A DNA stretch of 64,000 nt from Sphingobacterium haloxyli (GCF_002980525.1 NZ_PVBQ01000014.1:1-64000); one strand, 5' to 3'; numbered from the stretch's first letter, positions 25,938-35,273 are shown. Made by a program: numbers and translations. Notes: generated by a model not told the origin, from the letters alone.

Positions 25938-26384
25938 ATGGCAAGTGTTAATAAAGTGATTTTAGTCGGGCATTTGGGAAAAGATCCCGAAGTGCGGTAT
26001 TTAGACAACAATGTCTCCGTTTGTAGTTTTCCTTTTGCAACTTCTGAAACCTACACTAAAGACGGTGTACGGGTCCAACATACCGAATGGCACAATATTG
26101 TCATGTGGCGTAATCTAGCGGAAATGGCAGTTAAATATCTTCAAAAGGGGAAGTTGGCTTATATTGAAGGAAGGTTGCGAACCCGAAATTATGAGGATAA
26201 AGAAGGCACACGTAGGTATGTGACAGAGATCGTGGGCGAGAGTTTTAAGTTATTAGGACGTCCCTCTGATTTTGGACCAACGGGAAGATCTACATCGCAG
26301 GAAGAAGAAAAAAACGATGGTGGAAAAGACGAAGAGGTCGATTTTACAGAGAACAACGACGATGCAGATGGCTTGCCTTTTTAG
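25938..26384 (+). CDS. ssb: Single-stranded DNA-binding protein
   Basis: Binds and protects single-stranded DNA in replication and repair. The 148-residue protein has the OB fold core: VNKVILVGHLGKDPEVRYLDNN, TEWHNIVMWRNLAEMAVKYLQKGKLAYIEGRLRTRNYED and VTEIVGESFKLLGR. An acidic, disordered linker follows, and the C-terminal tail ADGLPF is the protein-recruitment tip. The length is normal. It follows mutY by 76 bases on the same strand. Confidence 0.96.
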   Translation: MASVNKVILVGHLGKDPEVRYLDNNVSVCSFPFATSETYTKDGVRVQHTEWHNIVMWRNLAEMAVKYLQKGKLAYIEGRLRTRNYEDKEGTRRYVTEIVGESFKLLGRPSDFGPTGRSTSQEEEKNDGGKDEEVDFTENNDDADGLPF

Positions 26385-26442
26385 TATGTCATAAATACTG
26401 GCGCTCAAGTCCTTTAGTGTGCTGGAATTTCGGCATAGCATC

Positions 26443-26474
26443 TTGTAATATTTTAATATTTTGCCGTATCTTTG
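26443..26474 (+). promoter_or_regulatory. Bacteroidota-type promoter of pheS, almost touching the start codon
   Basis: TTG at 26443-26445 and TATCTTTG at 26467-26474 with a 21-base spacer. The -7 box ends five bases before the pheS ATG, so the transcript would start at or next to the A of the start codon. Confidence 0.7.
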
Positions 26475-26479
26475 GCACT

Positions 26480-27517
26480 ATGTTGCAGGACAAAATTAAG
26501 CAGTTTACAGAAGAGATAAAGGGGTTTGCCCCCGTTTCGGCAGACGATGTTGAAAATTTTCGTTTAAAGTTCTTAGTTGCCAAGGGTATCGTTAAAGGGT
26601 TATTTGAAGAATTTAAAACGGTATCAGTCGAGGAAAAGCGCACGCTAGGCAAAGTTTTAAATGAGTTTAAGCTATTAGCCGAAAAAACATATAGCGACGC
26701 TCAAGCTCAGTTTGCGCAAACAGAAAAGAACCTGCAGCGTGAGGAAGGTGACTTGACGCTTCCTGGAGAGGGATTTCAATTGGGATCTCGGCATCCGCTC
26801 TCGTTAGTACGAAAAGAAATTGTAGAGATCTTCAAAAAGTTGGGCTTTATCGTGGCCGAAGGGCCAGAAATCGAAGACGATTGGCACAACTTCTCTGCAC
26901 TTAATTTTCCTCCTGAACACCCTGCTCGGGATATGCAAGATACCTTTTTCGTAGAAAAGAAAGACGGGAATGACATCGCGTTACGTACACACACCTCTTC
27001 TGTTCAAGTCCGTTTAATGGAGATGGGAAAGCCGCCATTTCGAGCCATTATGCCGGGACGTGTTTACAGGAATGAAGCCATATCCGCTCGAGCGCACTGC
27101 TTTTTTCATCAAGTTGAGGGACTATACGTCGACGAAAATGTTTCTTTCGCAGACTTGAAGCAAACGTTATTTCATTTTGTGCAAGAATTATATGGCGAGG
27201 GAACAAAAGTACGTTTCCGTCCTTCATATTTTCCTTTCACTGAACCATCTGCCGAAATGGATATTTCTTGCACAATTTGTAAAGGAGAAGGATGTCAGCT
27301 CTGTAAATATTCCGGATGGGTGGAGATATTGGGGTGCGGTATGGTAGACCCTAATGTGTTAGAGAATTGCGGGATTGATAGTAAAAAATATTCGGGTTTC
27401 GCTTTCGGTATGGGTATCGAACGGATAACAAATTTGAAATACGAAATTCGGGATTTACGCTTGTTCTCTGAAAACGATGTCCGTTTCTTGTCGCAGTTTG
27501 AGACGGAACTTGTGTAA
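26480..27517 (+). CDS. pheS: Phenylalanyl-tRNA synthetase, alpha subunit
   Basis: Catalytic alpha subunit of the alpha2-beta2 enzyme that charges tRNA-Phe. The 345-residue protein has the N-terminal tRNA-binding coiled coil (about 1-90), then class II synthetase motif 1 (HPLSLVRKEIVEIFKKLGF), motif 2 (MPGRVYRNEAISARAHCFFHQVEGLYV) and motif 3 (FAFGMGIERITNLKY). The ATG at 26480 is chosen over an upstream in-frame start because it matches the family N-terminus and lies right after a promoter. pheT is not adjacent, the usual situation in Bacteroidota. A TetR gene follows after 16 bases. Confidence 0.96.
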   Translation: MLQDKIKQFTEEIKGFAPVSADDVENFRLKFLVAKGIVKGLFEEFKTVSVEEKRTLGKVLNEFKLLAEKTYSDAQAQFAQTEKNLQREEGDLTLPGEGFQLGSRHPLSLVRKEIVEIFKKLGFIVAEGPEIEDDWHNFSALNFPPEHPARDMQDTFFVEKKDGNDIALRTHTSSVQVRLMEMGKPPFRAIMPGRVYRNEAISARAHCFFHQVEGLYVDENVSFADLKQTLFHFVQELYGEGTKVRFRPSYFPFTEPSAEMDISCTICKGEGCQLCKYSGWVEILGCGMVDPNVLENCGIDSKKYSGFAFGMGIERITNLKYEIRDLRLFSENDVRFLSQFETELV

Positions 27518-27533
27518 TCTCCCCAATTAATAT

Positions 27534-28115
27534 ATGGAGTCTGACCAAGTCATATTATCAATAAAGAAATCTGCACGCGAACTTTTTAGACGCTACGGAT
27601 ATAACAAAACCAGTGTAAATGAACTGGCAAAACAGGCGCGTATTGCAAAAGCAACATTCTATAAACATTTCGCTAGTAAAGAGCTCATTCTGCATGAGGT
27701 ACTGATGGATTATATCCGAGAGAACGTAGAAGACATCCTGAATAAAAACATCAGAGAAAAAGATCTTTCTACTTTTCTAGCGAATACGATTCTTCGTGTA
27801 AGCCGTGTGACTTACACCGTCTGTAATGAGTTTGTAGGGTGGGAGTTTATTCGGGAGTCGGCCAATGCGCAAGAGTACTTAAAGACACTTTCCGATGACT
27901 TGGAATTTCTACTACTTAGCTCTTTTATACAAAATGAAACTATTGCGCTAACTGTACCCGAAGAAAGATTAACCTTTCTGATCAAATCCAGTAAAAATAT
28001 TGTGTTTTCGTTCGCGTTTACCGCAGTGACTGATGCCGATGTGCGTAAAAACTTTATTTCTTTTCAAAAGGAAATTCTCCCCTATCTGGTGCAAGCAACG
28101 TTATTGGAATCATAG
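27534..28115 (+). CDS. TetR/AcrR-family transcriptional regulator
   Basis: A 193-residue one-component regulator. The N-terminal helix-turn-helix is clear: ILSIKKSARELFRRYGYNKTSVNELAKQARIAKATFYKHFASKELILHEVL. The C-terminal helical ligand domain is not recognisable as a known subgroup. It starts 16 bases after pheS and is probably co-transcribed with it; such TetR genes often control membrane or efflux genes elsewhere, and no obvious target is next to it. Confidence 0.9.
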   Translation: MESDQVILSIKKSARELFRRYGYNKTSVNELAKQARIAKATFYKHFASKELILHEVLMDYIRENVEDILNKNIREKDLSTFLANTILRVSRVTYTVCNEFVGWEFIRESANAQEYLKTLSDDLEFLLLSSFIQNETIALTVPEERLTFLIKSSKNIVFSFAFTAVTDADVRKNFISFQKEILPYLVQATLLES

Positions 28116-28387
28116 TTCTTCTCCTTGTTTCTTGATAAAAATGAACGCGAAAAAACACAAGGTCGTTTTAATCCGCATAACCGCTATCAATTATTAATTG
28201 CTTTTATTTTACGCATCATACAATTGCACTATCCTTTATTAACATTAAATGCCGCATCCAAATATTTTACAACTGTACAAATTCATTCTTGGTACTACCC
28301 CAAATGTAAAATATTTGAAGCGGCGAGGTTTTTGCTTCTTTTTCACGGGGAAAAAGAAGATGAAAAATCCGTACTTTTGCACCCATT

Positions 28388-29800
28388 ATGGGTAGACGAA
28401 TTCCACAGGACAAGCGATTTGTATCCAATGTCCAAATTATCGATATAGCCGAAGAGGGAAAAGGGGTTGCCAAGCACGACGAATTAGTCTTGTTCATTGA
28501 GCAAGCCGTGCCTGGCGACGTCGCAGATGTTGAGCTGTTCCGGAAGAAGAAGAATTTTGCCGAGGGACGTTTGGTGGCATTAAAGGAAGCCTCGAAATAT
28601 CGTATAGACCCTTTTTGCCCACATTTCGGTGTGTGTGGAGGATGTAAATGGCAACACATGGAATACCCTGCGCAGTTGTTGTTCAAGCAGCAACATGTCG
28701 AGAATGTGCTCAAGCGCTTAGGTAAAGTTGATGTTTCTTCCATGGAACCTATTCTTGCCTCGAGGGAAACAACGTATTATAGGAATAAACTGGAATTCAC
28801 ATTTTCTAATAAACGATGGCTGACGTCGGTGGATGAAGAAGTAAAGCCAGACGATTTAAACGCCCTAGGGTTTCACGTGCCAGGAAGGTTTGATAAGATT
28901 TTAGATATAGACCACTGCTTTCTGCAACAAGATCCATCCAATGCGATTCGAAATGCCGTGCGCTCTTTTGCCATAGCACAAGGAATCTCTTTTTATGATC
29001 TACGTGCACATGATGGTGCTTTGCGTAATCTAATTATCCGTACGTCTTCGACAGGAGAAGTGATGGTGATTGTTGTTTTCGCATATCCGGAAGAAGGACA
29101 GGTCGATTTATTGATGAACTACATCAACGAACAGCTTCCCGAACTCACCTCGCTGCTATACATCATTAATCAGAAGCGTAACGATACCATTTTTGATCAG
29201 GATATCCATACTTTTAGCGGCCGCGACTTTATCTATGAAGAAATGGAAGGATTAAAGTTCAAAGTGGGACCAAAGTCTTTTTATCAAACGAATTCTGCAC
29301 AGGCGTACGAACTGTATAAGATAACACGTGAATTTGCCGGTTTAAAAGGAGACGAATTGGTTTATGATTTGTACACCGGAGCAGGAACGATTGCTAATTT
29401 TGTCGCCAGAATGGCGAGAGAGGTTGTGGGCGTCGAGTATGTGCCTTCTGCCATTGAAGATGCGAAGATCAATTCGCAAATCAATGGGATTGGCAACACG
29501 AAGTTCTACGCCGGAGACATGAAAGATGTTCTGACCGCGGATTTCATCAGCGAGCATGGTCGACCCGATGTTGTGATTACGGATCCGCCACGAGCAGGAA
29601 TGCATCCAGATGTTGTGAACCGCATTTTGGAAATGGAGGCTAAAAAAGTGGTCTATGTAAGCTGCAACGCTGCAACTCAAGCTCGTGACATAGCTTTATT
29701 GCAAGAAAAATATAAGGTAGAACGTATCAAACCGGTGGACATGTTTCCACATACACAGCATGTAGAAAACGTTGTTTTATTAGTAAAAATTGAGGTGTAA
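28388..29800 (+). CDS. rlmD: 23S rRNA (uracil-C5)-methyltransferase, RlmD/RumA type
   Basis: SAM-dependent methylation of a uracil in 23S rRNA (position 1939 in the E. coli enzyme). The 470-residue protein has an N-terminal TRAM domain (about 10-65) and iron-sulfur cysteines in CPHFGVCGGCKW (C-x5-C-x2-C), with a probable fourth in DHCFLQ. The TrmA-type methyltransferase domain has VYDLYTGAGTIANFVAR (SAM), ITDPPRAGMHPDVV and the catalytic Cys in YVSCNAATQARDI. Some Bacteroidota members may have shifted site specificity, so the exact uracil is an inference. The -7-like box TACTTTTG at 28372-28379 ends eight bases before the ATG. Confidence 0.92.
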   Translation: MGRRIPQDKRFVSNVQIIDIAEEGKGVAKHDELVLFIEQAVPGDVADVELFRKKKNFAEGRLVALKEASKYRIDPFCPHFGVCGGCKWQHMEYPAQLLFKQQHVENVLKRLGKVDVSSMEPILASRETTYYRNKLEFTFSNKRWLTSVDEEVKPDDLNALGFHVPGRFDKILDIDHCFLQQDPSNAIRNAVRSFAIAQGISFYDLRAHDGALRNLIIRTSSTGEVMVIVVFAYPEEGQVDLLMNYINEQLPELTSLLYIINQKRNDTIFDQDIHTFSGRDFIYEEMEGLKFKVGPKSFYQTNSAQAYELYKITREFAGLKGDELVYDLYTGAGTIANFVARMAREVVGVEYVPSAIEDAKINSQINGIGNTKFYAGDMKDVLTADFISEHGRPDVVITDPPRAGMHPDVVNRILEMEAKKVVYVSCNAATQARDIALLQEKYKVERIKPVDMFPHTQHVENVVLLVKIEV

Positions 29801-29808
29801 GAGAAAAT

Positions 29809-30201
29809 ATGGATATAGAAGATTTAATGGGGAGGATGGCGTCGCCAGGCGATCCCACCGCAAACAGCCCTCTCAAAAGTTTGAAAGTTGATCTAGATTT
29901 TTACAGTGACTCCATAAAGGAGGTAGCTAGGGAGATGATAGCAGAGGGATACACCTTATATCCAATTTTTATTGCGCATCAACATGAGGTCAGTATAGGA
30001 GAGCTATTGTTAAATAAAGACGAATTGAATACACAGTGGACCATTAATGTGAGCTCGCTCGAGGAGTTTGTCGACCGTGGACTTGTCAAGGAAGACCGGA
30101 AAGACTACTTTATGAAGCATTTCAAAAGTTCTGATGAATATATGTGTCTCTTCGTTATCATACCGGAGGGGGCCAATTTCGTTTTCTATCCATATAACTA
30201 A
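29809..30201 (+). CDS. Conserved hypothetical protein downstream of rlmD
   Basis: I do not recognise a named family. The 130-residue protein is soluble and acidic, with no signal peptide or membrane segment. It has a predicted alpha/beta pattern: an amphipathic helix (KEVAREMIAEGYTLYPIFIAHQHEV), a strand-rich middle with NTQWTINVSSLEEFVDRGLV, and a C-terminal hydrophobic strand EYMCLFVIIPEGANFVFYPY. It starts eight bases after rlmD, so the two are almost certainly co-transcribed; a role linked to RNA modification is possible but unsupported. Confidence 0.8.
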   Translation: MDIEDLMGRMASPGDPTANSPLKSLKVDLDFYSDSIKEVAREMIAEGYTLYPIFIAHQHEVSIGELLLNKDELNTQWTINVSSLEEFVDRGLVKEDRKDYFMKHFKSSDEYMCLFVIIPEGANFVFYPYN

Positions 30202-30230
30202 CTTTTAGTTAGATTTAGAACTTTTTAACA

Positions 30231-30260
30231 TTGGTTACGCTAAAACATTTGCTAAATTTA
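30231..30260 (+). promoter_or_regulatory. Promoter-like sequence abutting the gene at 30266
   Basis: TTG at 30231-30233, 19 bases, then TAAATTTA at 30253-30260 (one mismatch to TAnnTTTG). The box ends five bases before the ATG at 30266. Confidence 0.55.
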
Positions 30261-30265
30261 TATGA

Positions 30266-31030
30266 ATGTATATAAATAAGAAATATATTTGGTTACTCGT
30301 GAGTTGTATAGCGTTCCTACTTACAGGAGCATCAAACACATATGCACAGCAGTCAAGCGGAGTTTCCGGTATCGTAGTAGAAAGGGGGGGGAGCGTACGT
30401 CTTTCGGAGGTAAATGTAACGAACCTGCGTACAAAAAAGCGTGTACAAACAAATACATTTGGGGTATTTATCATTGAGGCGTCTGTTGGAGACAGTCTTT
30501 CTTTGACAAAGACAGGTTATGGACCTGTGAAGACCGTTTTGCATACAAATGAGGATATCCTTGTTGAGATGCAGGCTGGCTTGACAATCGAGACGGTGGT
30601 TGTGAGTCGGATGAGCAAGGAAGCGGAGATGAGGGATATGTTGGACGATTACCGTAAGAAAGGAGTTTATAACGGTGGCAAAAATACAGTAGGCACTTAC
30701 TTAGGTAGCCCAGCGACCGCATTGTATAATTTGTTTGGACGTGATGCAAAAAACGCAAAACGGTTTGCGAATTTAATGGACAGAGAACTTGAAGAAAGCC
30801 AAGTAGATCGAGTGTTTAACAAAACTACCGTGAAGTCCGTGATCAACCTAGAGGGAGATGAACTCCAGTCGTTTATGGATATGTATCGTCCTTCCTATAA
30901 TATGGTTAAAAATTGGGGGCAATATGACTTCATGCATTATGTTAAGCGGTCGTTTGAAGCATGGGACAAAAACGGACGACCTCGTTCTGACCGTCTGCCG
31001 AAACTCGAAATTCCTCCACAAGAACGGTAG
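30266..31030 (+). CDS. Exported carboxypeptidase-like regulatory-domain protein
   Basis: A 254-residue exported protein. A signal peptide ends near TYAQ. Residues about 30-110 form a carboxypeptidase regulatory-like (CarboxypepD_reg) beta domain: VSGIVVERGGSVRLSEVNVTNLRTKKRVQTNTFGVFIIEASVGDSLSLTKTGY. The C-terminal half (about 115-254) is helical and charged, with a conserved-looking VYNGGKNTVGTYLGSPATALYNLFGRDAKNAKRF segment and no barrel. It is therefore not a TonB receptor but a free periplasmic or outer-membrane-associated relative. The role is unknown. The start 30266 is used because an ATG four bases earlier is closed by an early stop. Confidence 0.85.
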   Translation: MYINKKYIWLLVSCIAFLLTGASNTYAQQSSGVSGIVVERGGSVRLSEVNVTNLRTKKRVQTNTFGVFIIEASVGDSLSLTKTGYGPVKTVLHTNEDILVEMQAGLTIETVVVSRMSKEAEMRDMLDDYRKKGVYNGGKNTVGTYLGSPATALYNLFGRDAKNAKRFANLMDRELEESQVDRVFNKTTVKSVINLEGDELQSFMDMYRPSYNMVKNWGQYDFMHYVKRSFEAWDKNGRPRSDRLPKLEIPPQER

Positions 31031-31143
31031 TCTTTGTTGACGGCATTCCCGCAAGTTTCCGTTGATTTACGCCTTAGTTGCTGCATTTTGGCATTTACTT
31101 TGTTTGTATAATGTAATTAAGTAAACATAGAAAATAATTAATT

Positions 31144-31833
31144 ATGAAATTCAATAGAAAAATAGCTGTATATGGCTTGTCAGTAGCCACGTCAGTAATG
31201 TTGTTTGCTAGCTGTGCGGCTGTACAAAATGCTAGTAATACAACAAAAGGAGCTACCATTGGAACAGCCGCGGGAGCTGGTTTAGGGGCGTTAATTGGTG
31301 GCAAGGCCGGTAATACGGCTATCGGAGCTATCGCAGGCGCGGCTATTGGTGGTGTAGCAGGTGGCTTGATCGGTAAAAAGATGGATAGACAGGCAAAGGA
31401 GATTGAAAATACCGTCGCTGGAGCAGAAGTAATCAAAGCCGATGAAGGTATCATTGTGAAGTTTGACGAAGGTATTTTATTTGACTTTAATAGCTCCACG
31501 TTGAAATCTGCCGCAAAGACAAATATTTCTAAGTTGGTAGAAACGCTCAACAAAGAGCCCGGTACGAACATCTTGGTTGTAGGACATACCGATAACATTG
31601 GTACGCTGGCTGCAAATCAGAAGGTGTCGGAATCTCGCGCAGCATCAGTCAGAGCTTATGCCGTTTCACAGGGATTGAGTAGTTCCCGGATAAAAACGGA
31701 AGGTAAAAATTATTCGGAACCAATTGCATCCAATGATACGAACGCCGGACGAGCTGAAAATCGTCGTGTGGAGATTGTGATTGTAGCTGGTGACGACATG
31801 ATTAGAGAAGCACAAGCAGAAGCTGGGAATTAA
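31144..31833 (+). CDS. OmpA-family lipoprotein with a glycine-zipper segment
   Basis: A 229-residue outer-membrane lipoprotein that should bind peptidoglycan. A lipobox is visible (LFASC near residue 24). Residues about 35-85 are a glycine zipper (ATIGTAAGAGLGALIGGKAG and a second similar stretch) that can insert in membranes. The C-terminal OmpA domain starts near IIVKFDEGILFDFNSSTL and has the peptidoglycan-binding pattern VVGHTDNIGT...NQKVSESRAASVRAYAVSQG and AGRAENRRVEIVI. It is monocistronic and closed by a terminator. Confidence 0.93.
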   Translation: MKFNRKIAVYGLSVATSVMLFASCAAVQNASNTTKGATIGTAAGAGLGALIGGKAGNTAIGAIAGAAIGGVAGGLIGKKMDRQAKEIENTVAGAEVIKADEGIIVKFDEGILFDFNSSTLKSAAKTNISKLVETLNKEPGTNILVVGHTDNIGTLAANQKVSESRAASVRAYAVSQGLSSSRIKTEGKNYSEPIASNDTNAGRAENRRVEIVIVAGDDMIREAQAEAGN

Positions 31834-31861
31834 GCAGTAGAACTTTGCTTATATAAAAACG

Positions 31862-31895
31862 AAAAGCGCTGTCCGGATAGAACAGCGCTTTTTTC
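31862..31895. terminator. Bidirectional intrinsic terminator after the OmpA lipoprotein gene
   Basis: An 11-bp stem (AAAAGCGCTGT with ACAGCGCTTTT) and a nine-base loop, with T-runs usable in both directions. Confidence 0.88.
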
Positions 31896-32036
31896 TTAGC
31901 GTGTCTTCTTTAAAGGACTGCCCAAGCCTTCATCTTTGTTAGTATCCTGATGAGCCGCGGGTTTTTTCATAAGCTCTGCCAAACTGTCACCAATCTAAGT
32001 TTTTATTTGTAACTTTGTAGTCTTTTAGTTGATGCT

Positions 32037-33464
32037 ATGATAGAATTACAACACACGACAAAAACACACGACGAGTCTCGTCAAGGTGAGGCTTTGGATA
32101 TGCTTCCTACAGGCAAATCTACAGGGAGGAAATTGTATATCGAAAGTTACGGCTGTCAAATGAATTTCTCCGATAGCGAGATCGTTGCTTCTATTCTGTT
32201 GGATAATGGTTTTGAAACAACCAAAGATTATAAGGAAGCTGATGTTGTCTTTATCAACACATGCTCCATCCGGGAGAACGCAGAACAGCGTGTGCGGAAT
32301 AGACTGAAAGAATTCGAATCTGCGAAAGCGAAAAATCCAGGCCTGGTAGTAGGTGTTCTAGGTTGTATGGCTGAGCGATTGAAGTCGAAATTTCTAGAAG
32401 AGGAAAAATTAGTTGATGTCGTCGTGGGCCCGGACGCTTATCGTGATTTGCCAAACTTGATAGACAAGGTTGATGACGGAAATAAGGCGGTCAACGTATT
32501 GCTTTCAAGAGAGGAAACCTATGCAGATATTAGCCCGGTACGCTTGAACTCTAACGGAATTTCTGCGTTTATCTCTATAATGCGCGGATGTGACAATATG
32601 TGTTCATTCTGTGTTGTTCCTTTTACACGCGGGCGTGAACGAAGTCGGGACTGCCATTCTGTTGTGAAAGAAGCACAAGATCTGTTTAACGCAGGCTATC
32701 GGGAAGTCACTTTGTTGGGACAGAATGTCGATTCGTATAAATATTCAGTAGCAGAAGGCGAAACGCCGGGACAAGTGGTAAACTTTGCGCAGCTATTGGC
32801 TATGGTGGCGGAAGTAAGTCCAGAACTTCGTGTGCGTTTTTCCACTTCTCATCCGAAAGACATTACCGACGAGGTATTGCATACCATGTCTCGGTACGAA
32901 AACATTTGTAATTACATACACTTGCCAGTGCAATCGGGAAGCTCACGGGTATTAGAATTGATGAACCGTACCTATGACCGGGAATGGTATATGGATAGGG
33001 TTAATGCTATCCGTCGCATTATTCCAACCTGTGGTATATCTACGGACGTGATTACGGGGTTCTGCACAGAAACAGAAGAAGAACATCAAGAAACGCTTTC
33101 TATGATGGATTACGTAAAGTATGATTTTGCTTATATGTTTGCTTATTCCGAGCGACCAGGTACATTGGCTGCGAAACGTTATGAAGATGACGTACCAGAA
33201 GAGGTGAAGAAAAGACGTTTGACGGAGGTCGTCAATAAACAGCAGGAGCATAGTCTTTATCGTTTGCAAAATTTCGTTGGCAAAGTGCACAAAGTTCTTA
33301 TTGAAGGATTTTCAAAACGATCGGACCAAGATTATTGTGGTCGGAATGATCAAAATACAATGGTTGTCTTCCCTATTGATGAGCGCTTCAAGCCGGGGCA
33401 ATATGTCCATGTATTGGCTGAACGTTGCACATCGGCAACTTTAATTGGCAGGATTGTAGAGTAG
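32037..33464 (+). CDS. miaB: tRNA-2-methylthio-N6-dimethylallyladenosine synthase MiaB
   Basis: A radical-SAM methylthiotransferase that modifies A37 of tRNAs reading UNN codons. The 475-residue protein has the N-terminal UPF0004 domain with cluster cysteines ([29 protein letters not shown]). The radical-SAM motif [26 protein letters not shown] (CxxxCxxC) follows, and a C-terminal TRAM domain ends the protein. The length is normal. A TAACTTTG -7-like box is at 32010-32017, 19 bases before the ATG. It is the first gene of a five-gene cluster (miaB, activator, lptE, TPR protein, secG) with gaps of 13 bases or less. Confidence 0.96.
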   Translation: MIELQHTTKTHDESRQGEALDMLPTGKSTGRKLYIESYGCQMNFSDSEIVASILLDNGFETTKDYKEADVVFINTCSIRENAEQRVRNRLKEFESAKAKNPGLVVGVLGCMAERLKSKFLEEEKLVDVVVGPDAYRDLPNLIDKVDDGNKAVNVLLSREETYADISPVRLNSNGISAFISIMRGCDNMCSFCVVPFTRGRERSRDCHSVVKEAQDLFNAGYREVTLLGQNVDSYKYSVAEGETPGQVVNFAQLLAMVAEVSPELRVRFSTSHPKDITDEVLHTMSRYENICNYIHLPVQSGSSRVLELMNRTYDREWYMDRVNAIRRIIPTCGISTDVITGFCTETEEEHQETLSMMDYVKYDFAYMFAYSERPGTLAAKRYEDDVPEEVKKRRLTEVVNKQQEHSLYRLQNFVGKVHKVLIEGFSKRSDQDYCGRNDQNTMVVFPIDERFKPGQYVHVLAERCTSATLIGRIVE

Positions 33465-33477
33465 AGGTTGGAAGAAA

Positions 33478-34737
33478 ATGGATATTCAAGATATTAAAAA
33501 TAGATTTGGAATCATTGGTAATTCACCGCTGCTAAATCGTGCAATTGACGTCGCCTGGCAAGTGGCCCCAACGGATATATCTGTATTGATACAAGGCGAA
33601 AGTGGATCAGGGAAAGAGGTTTTTTCACATATTATCCATCAGTTAAGTGCGAGAAAGCATGGACCGTTCATCGCGGTAAACTGTGGTGCGATTCCAGAAG
33701 GAACAATAGATTCCGAATTGTTCGGTCACGAGAAGGGTTCGTTTACGGGTGCACACGAAGCACGAAAAGGATATTTCGAAGTCGTAGATAGCGGGACTAT
33801 TTTTTTGGATGAAGTGGGCGAACTCCCTTTAGGGACACAAGCCAGACTATTACGGGTATTGGAGACGGGTGAATACATTCGTGTAGGTTCATCGAAAGTA
33901 CAGAAAACAAATGTACGTGTAGTTGCGGCAACGAATGTCGATGTGTATGAAGCGGTAAAAAAAGGTAGGTTTCGAGAAGATCTGTATTATCGTCTGAATA
34001 CTGTCCCGTTGCGGATTCCTTCTTTACGAGAACGTAAAGAAGATATTAATTTGCTCTTTAGAAAATTCATTGTTGATTTTTCAGATAAATATAGGTCGCC
34101 CGGGGTACAATTGACACCAGACGCACAGGAAACGCTAATGAAGTACAGTTGGCCCGGAAATGTGCGACAGCTAAAAAATATTGCCGAGCAAATTGCTGTG
34201 TTGGAAAAGGAGCGTGTTGTCGATTCTCCTATACTATCTAAATACTTACCTATAGAGCAACCCGTATCATCCTTGCCTGTCTTTGTCAAAGATGCCGGAA
34301 AAGAAGATTTTTCAGAGCGAGATTTATTATATAAAGTCCTCTTTGATATGAAAAAGGATATGGTGGATTTAAAGAAACTTGTGGTAGAGCTTATTAAGGA
34401 AGGGGTAAGTCCAGGTACTTATGAGCAAAATTCACCGTATATCAATCAATTGTATAAAGAAGTTAAGCCCTCCGCCGGCTATTTAGGAGAAGAAAGCACA
34501 CATCCCACTTTAACTATTCATAATCCTAATCAGGGCTCAAAAGGGAATGACTACATGTCGTATGATGACCAAGAAGCTGAGGAAATAGAGGAGTCGCTTT
34601 CTTTGGTAGAGAAAGAATCGGATTTGATAAAAAAGGCGTTGAAGAAACATAAAGGTAAACGTAAGGCAGCCGCTCGTGAACTGGGCATTTCTGAACGCAC
34701 CTTGTATAGAAAAATCAAAGATTTAAATTTAGATTGA
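33478..34737 (+). CDS. Sigma-54-type AAA+ transcriptional activator without a receiver domain
   Basis: A 419-residue protein beginning almost directly with the AAA+ domain: Walker A GESGSGKEVF, the GSFTGA loop that contacts sigma-54, Walker B GTIFLDEVGEL, and the second conserved region LNTVPLRIPSLRERKEDI. A linker of about 120 residues follows. It ends in a Fis-type helix-turn-helix (IKKALKKHKGKRKAAARELGISERTLYRKIKDLNLD). No N-terminal receiver, PAS or GAF domain is present, so activity must be set by expression, the linker or a partner. It overlaps the lptE start by four bases, linking it to the outer-membrane assembly genes. Confidence 0.9.
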   Translation: MDIQDIKNRFGIIGNSPLLNRAIDVAWQVAPTDISVLIQGESGSGKEVFSHIIHQLSARKHGPFIAVNCGAIPEGTIDSELFGHEKGSFTGAHEARKGYFEVVDSGTIFLDEVGELPLGTQARLLRVLETGEYIRVGSSKVQKTNVRVVAATNVDVYEAVKKGRFREDLYYRLNTVPLRIPSLRERKEDINLLFRKFIVDFSDKYRSPGVQLTPDAQETLMKYSWPGNVRQLKNIAEQIAVLEKERVVDSPILSKYLPIEQPVSSLPVFVKDAGKEDFSERDLLYKVLFDMKKDMVDLKKLVVELIKEGVSPGTYEQNSPYINQLYKEVKPSAGYLGEESTHPTLTIHNPNQGSKGNDYMSYDDQEAEEIEESLSLVEKESDLIKKALKKHKGKRKAAARELGISERTLYRKIKDLNLD

Positions 34738-35267
34738 TGAATACCATGAAAACGAGAAGTATATTTTTATTTCCCTTTTTAGCAGTTGTGGTATGTTTCT
34801 TATTTAACGGCTGCGGTGTTAAATATGGTTTTACAGGAGGGTCTATTCCCCAGAACATGAAGACAGTGCATGTGGCTTATTTCGAGAATATTGCGCCTAT
34901 GGTCTACCAAACGCTCGGTCAAAACTTTACAGAGGGATTGAAGGAACGTATCCGAAACCAATCCAGACTAAGTCAAGTCAACGGTGAGGCGGACGCCATG
35001 TTCGAGGGTGTCATCACGGGATATGATATTGCTCCCGCAGCAGTGGAGGCCAACACCGATCGTGCGGCCTTAAACCGTTTGACGATTACGGTTAAAGTAA
35101 AATATACAAACCGTTTAGATGAGACGGGAGAGAGTAATTTTGATGAATCGTTTTCGCAATTTAGGGAGTTTTCTGGTTTGATACAATCGCAAGAAGAAAA
35201 CTTAACAAGAGAAATTATTAACTTACTGACGGAAGATATTTACAATAGAGCATTCGCTAACTGGTAA
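34734..35267 (+). CDS. lptE: LptE-family LPS-assembly lipoprotein
   Basis: A probable outer-membrane lipoprotein that plugs LptD during lipopolysaccharide insertion. At 177 residues it has a lipobox (FNGCG near residue 27), then GGSIPQNMKTVHVAYFENIA and the family pattern LTEGLKERI...L..V...ADA.FEGVITGYDI. It was recognised as the Bacteroidota LptE type; sequence similarity to E. coli LptE is low, so the symbol rests on family knowledge. The start could be the second Met (34740, MKTRS). It overlaps the upstream activator gene by four bases. Confidence 0.82.
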   Translation: MMNTMKTRSIFLFPFLAVVVCFLFNGCGVKYGFTGGSIPQNMKTVHVAYFENIAPMVYQTLGQNFTEGLKERIRNQSRLSQVNGEADAMFEGVITGYDIAPAAVEANTDRAALNRLTITVKVKYTNRLDETGESNFDESFSQFREFSGLIQSQEENLTREIINLLTEDIYNRAFANW

Positions 35268-35273
35268 AATATT

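Noticed and set aside
28125-28448. 107-codon plus-strand frame between the TetR gene and rlmD
   Set aside because: It runs into the start of rlmD in another frame, starts at a weak codon just after the TetR stop, and covers the repeat-like hairpin; no family features.
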